64,000 bases of DNA, from NCBI GenBank assembly GCA_964441755.1, contig CAYTVG010000001.1:62001-126000 (forward strand). Reading direction: 5' to 3'. This stretch comes from JAUMBM01 sp964441755 (GTDB lineage: Bacteria; Bacteroidota; Bacteroidia; Chitinophagales; Saprospiraceae). The position numbers and the translations under genes were made by a program. The notes under the pieces were generated by a model. It was given only the letters and a program-made list of their open reading frames with translations. It did no database searches and was not told where the DNA came from. Numbering within the stretch: position 1 is the stretch's first letter; each line of letters begins with the position of its first letter. Shown here piece after piece: positions 63,346 through 64,000 of this stretch.

Positions 63346-63467
63346 TACCGACTGAAGCATTTAAATGAGAATCGATTGAAACTCATGGCTTCTATTTGGT
63401 TGTCATTTGGTTTTTTGGGGTTATTAATATGAAAAGAGACAAGCAGCACCTGCTTCGTCTCTTTTTT
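63324..63467 (+). ncRNA. candidate small RNA between lepA and rpmH
   Basis: Predicted 120-145 nt. A 5' stem-loop pairs GAAGC with GCTTC (63354-63358/63388-63392) and ATGAG with CTCAT (63365-63369/63382-63386). A U-rich single-stranded part follows (63393-63427), then a strong terminator. A frame MKRDKQHLL... starts inside the terminator stem and is not convincing as protein. No known sRNA family is recognised. Confidence 0.5.
63432..63467 (+). terminator. strong intrinsic terminator of the small RNA
   Basis: AAAAGAGACAAGCAG pairs over 15 bp with CTGCTT-C-GTCTCTTTT (one bulged C, CAC loop), continuing into the T run. Confidence 0.85.
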
Positions 63468-63711
63468 AATTTCCTCCTGTTTCCCTTTGCAACGACGTCC
63501 ACAGCTATGCATCACTGTGTATTTTCGATTACGCTCTGGCTAGTTTCTGCACTCTTCGTACTGTGGTCTTATAAGAATTACAACTCCTCGCAACGTAAGA
63601 AGCTGTTAGGAAGCGCCTCATTTTTCCCTAAACTTAAGATTCACCAACACGTTTTTTTACGAAGATTTTGAATGAACCTATATCGAATACCGATTTCGTA
63701 CAAACAAAATT

Positions 63712-63744
63712 AGTCGGCCGGTTAACAAAATAACCAGGCCGACT
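63712..63744 (-). terminator. rpmH terminator
   Basis: 13-bp stem AGTCGGCCGGTTA/TAACC-A-GGCCGACT with one bulge; on the minus strand it is followed by AATTTTGTTTG, 36 nt after the rpmH stop. Confidence 0.85.
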
Positions 63745-63779
63745 TACTATCGTTTAGTCAGTTTCCTATCTACGACAGG

Positions 63780-63935
63780 TTACTTAACGTGCTTTTCGTC
63801 GCTAACTGTCAACTTATAGCGGCCTCTGGCGCGGCGACGTGCCAAGACCTTGCGGCCATTTTTCGTGCTCATACGAGAACGGAAGCCATGCTTGTTAGCA
63901 CGCTTTCTCTTTGATGGTTGAAAAGTTCTTTTCAT
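63780..63935 (-). CDS. rpmH: 50S ribosomal protein L34
   Basis: Protein of 51 aa read from ATG 63935 to TAA 63780-63782: MKRTFQPSKRKRANKHGFRS..., RMSTKNGRKVLARRRARGR and a tail KLTVSDEKHVK. This is the complete L34 signature (TFQPS.RKR.R.HGFR.RM.T..GR.VL..RR..GR) with a short C-terminal extension. Assembles in the large subunit. The usual neighbours rnpA or dnaA are not visible to the left; the right side is off the window. Has its own promoter and terminator. Confidence 0.98.
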   Translation of the reverse strand: MKRTFQPSKRKRANKHGFRSRMSTKNGRKVLARRRARGRYKLTVSDEKHVK

Positions 63936-63991
63936 GATTTCTATACTTTAATGCCCGTGGTTGCCAGAGCATACGTTTTTCAAAAGTCGTG

Positions 63992-63999
63992 CAAAGGTA
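63992..63999 (-). promoter_or_regulatory. rpmH promoter
   Basis: Minus-strand TACCTTTG followed by C, exact -7 box, 56 bp before the ATG. The -33 element would lie beyond the window. Confidence 0.65.
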
Positions 64000-64000
64000 C

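Noticed and set aside
63396..63671. 91-codon plus-strand frame after lepA
   Set aside because: The plausible start codon lies at the base of a 15-bp terminator stem, and the protein is unbalanced, Phe/Leu-rich and family-less; the RNA interpretation fits better.

Overview
The window comes from a chromosome of a Bacteroidota bacterium, probably Saprospiria/Chitinophagia-like, although the exact lineage cannot be fixed from sequence alone. The evidence is: repeated promoters of the TTG-N20-TAnnTTTG type, almost no Shine-Dalgarno sites, type IX secretion (T9SS) C-terminal sorting domains, Bacteroidota-restricted families (DUF4271 beside hemD, DUF6029 beside an Omp28-like lipoprotein, PorT-like barrels), and an rpsA with a long acidic N-terminus. 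Nearly all of it reads as ordinary core genome. I see no phage, IS element, CRISPR array or obvious island.

Layout. 0-3.3 kb: end of a GIN-domain protein, a PLP-dependent deaminase/desulfhydrase, tRNA-Met(CAT), an acyltransferase. 3.4-11.3 kb: TMTC-like membrane TPR protein, GH3 hexosaminidase, pgi, a vSGLT-like Na+/sugar symporter, DoxX. 11.6-16.3 kb: DUF4271-hemD-NUDIX on the minus strand, divergent from a histidine kinase/response regulator pair. 16.5-25.6 kb: PpiD-like foldase, EamA transporter, GNAT/O-methyltransferase pair, Omp28-DUF6029 divergent from a TlpA thioredoxin, fabG. 25.7-33.8 kb: small winged-helix protein, three glycosyltransferases, a lipoprotein, a YghO-like acyltransferase, a glutaryl-CoA dehydrogenase-like enzyme. 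34-41.9 kb: OmpA-domain protein, aroA/small ORF/phoH on the minus strand, a monooxygenase-like protein, uvrA, ssb. 42-50.6 kb: T9SS serine hydrolase, LOG-family protein, argE-like, PorT-like barrel, argH, M20 amidohydrolase and YfcC-type transporter. 50.8-57 kb: rpsA, acidic protein, glucosaminidase, an 11-repeat T9SS adhesin-like protein. 57-61.2 kb: SpoIIE/PP2C phosphatase divergent from an alpha/beta hydrolase, then a long leader, a 58-aa microprotein, an orphan anti-sigma-like membrane protein and a 32-aa microprotein. 61.3-64 kb: lepA, a probable small RNA, rpmH.

Functional links visible from order: sugar uptake and phosphosugar isomerisation (symporter, pgi); tetrapyrrole synthesis and a two-component system back to back; envelope redox/lipoprotein genes (TlpA, Omp28, DUF6029); polysaccharide or glycolipid assembly (26.5-30.5 kb); arginine synthesis (argE-like, argH); uptake and hydrolysis of an amidated substrate (49 kb operon). 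The stretches most worth a second look are 57-61.2 kb (phosphatase, hydrolase, leader RNA, microproteins and an anti-sigma-like protein with no sigma factor) and the lepA-rpmH spacer, which holds a promoter, a folded RNA and a strong terminator but no convincing protein gene.
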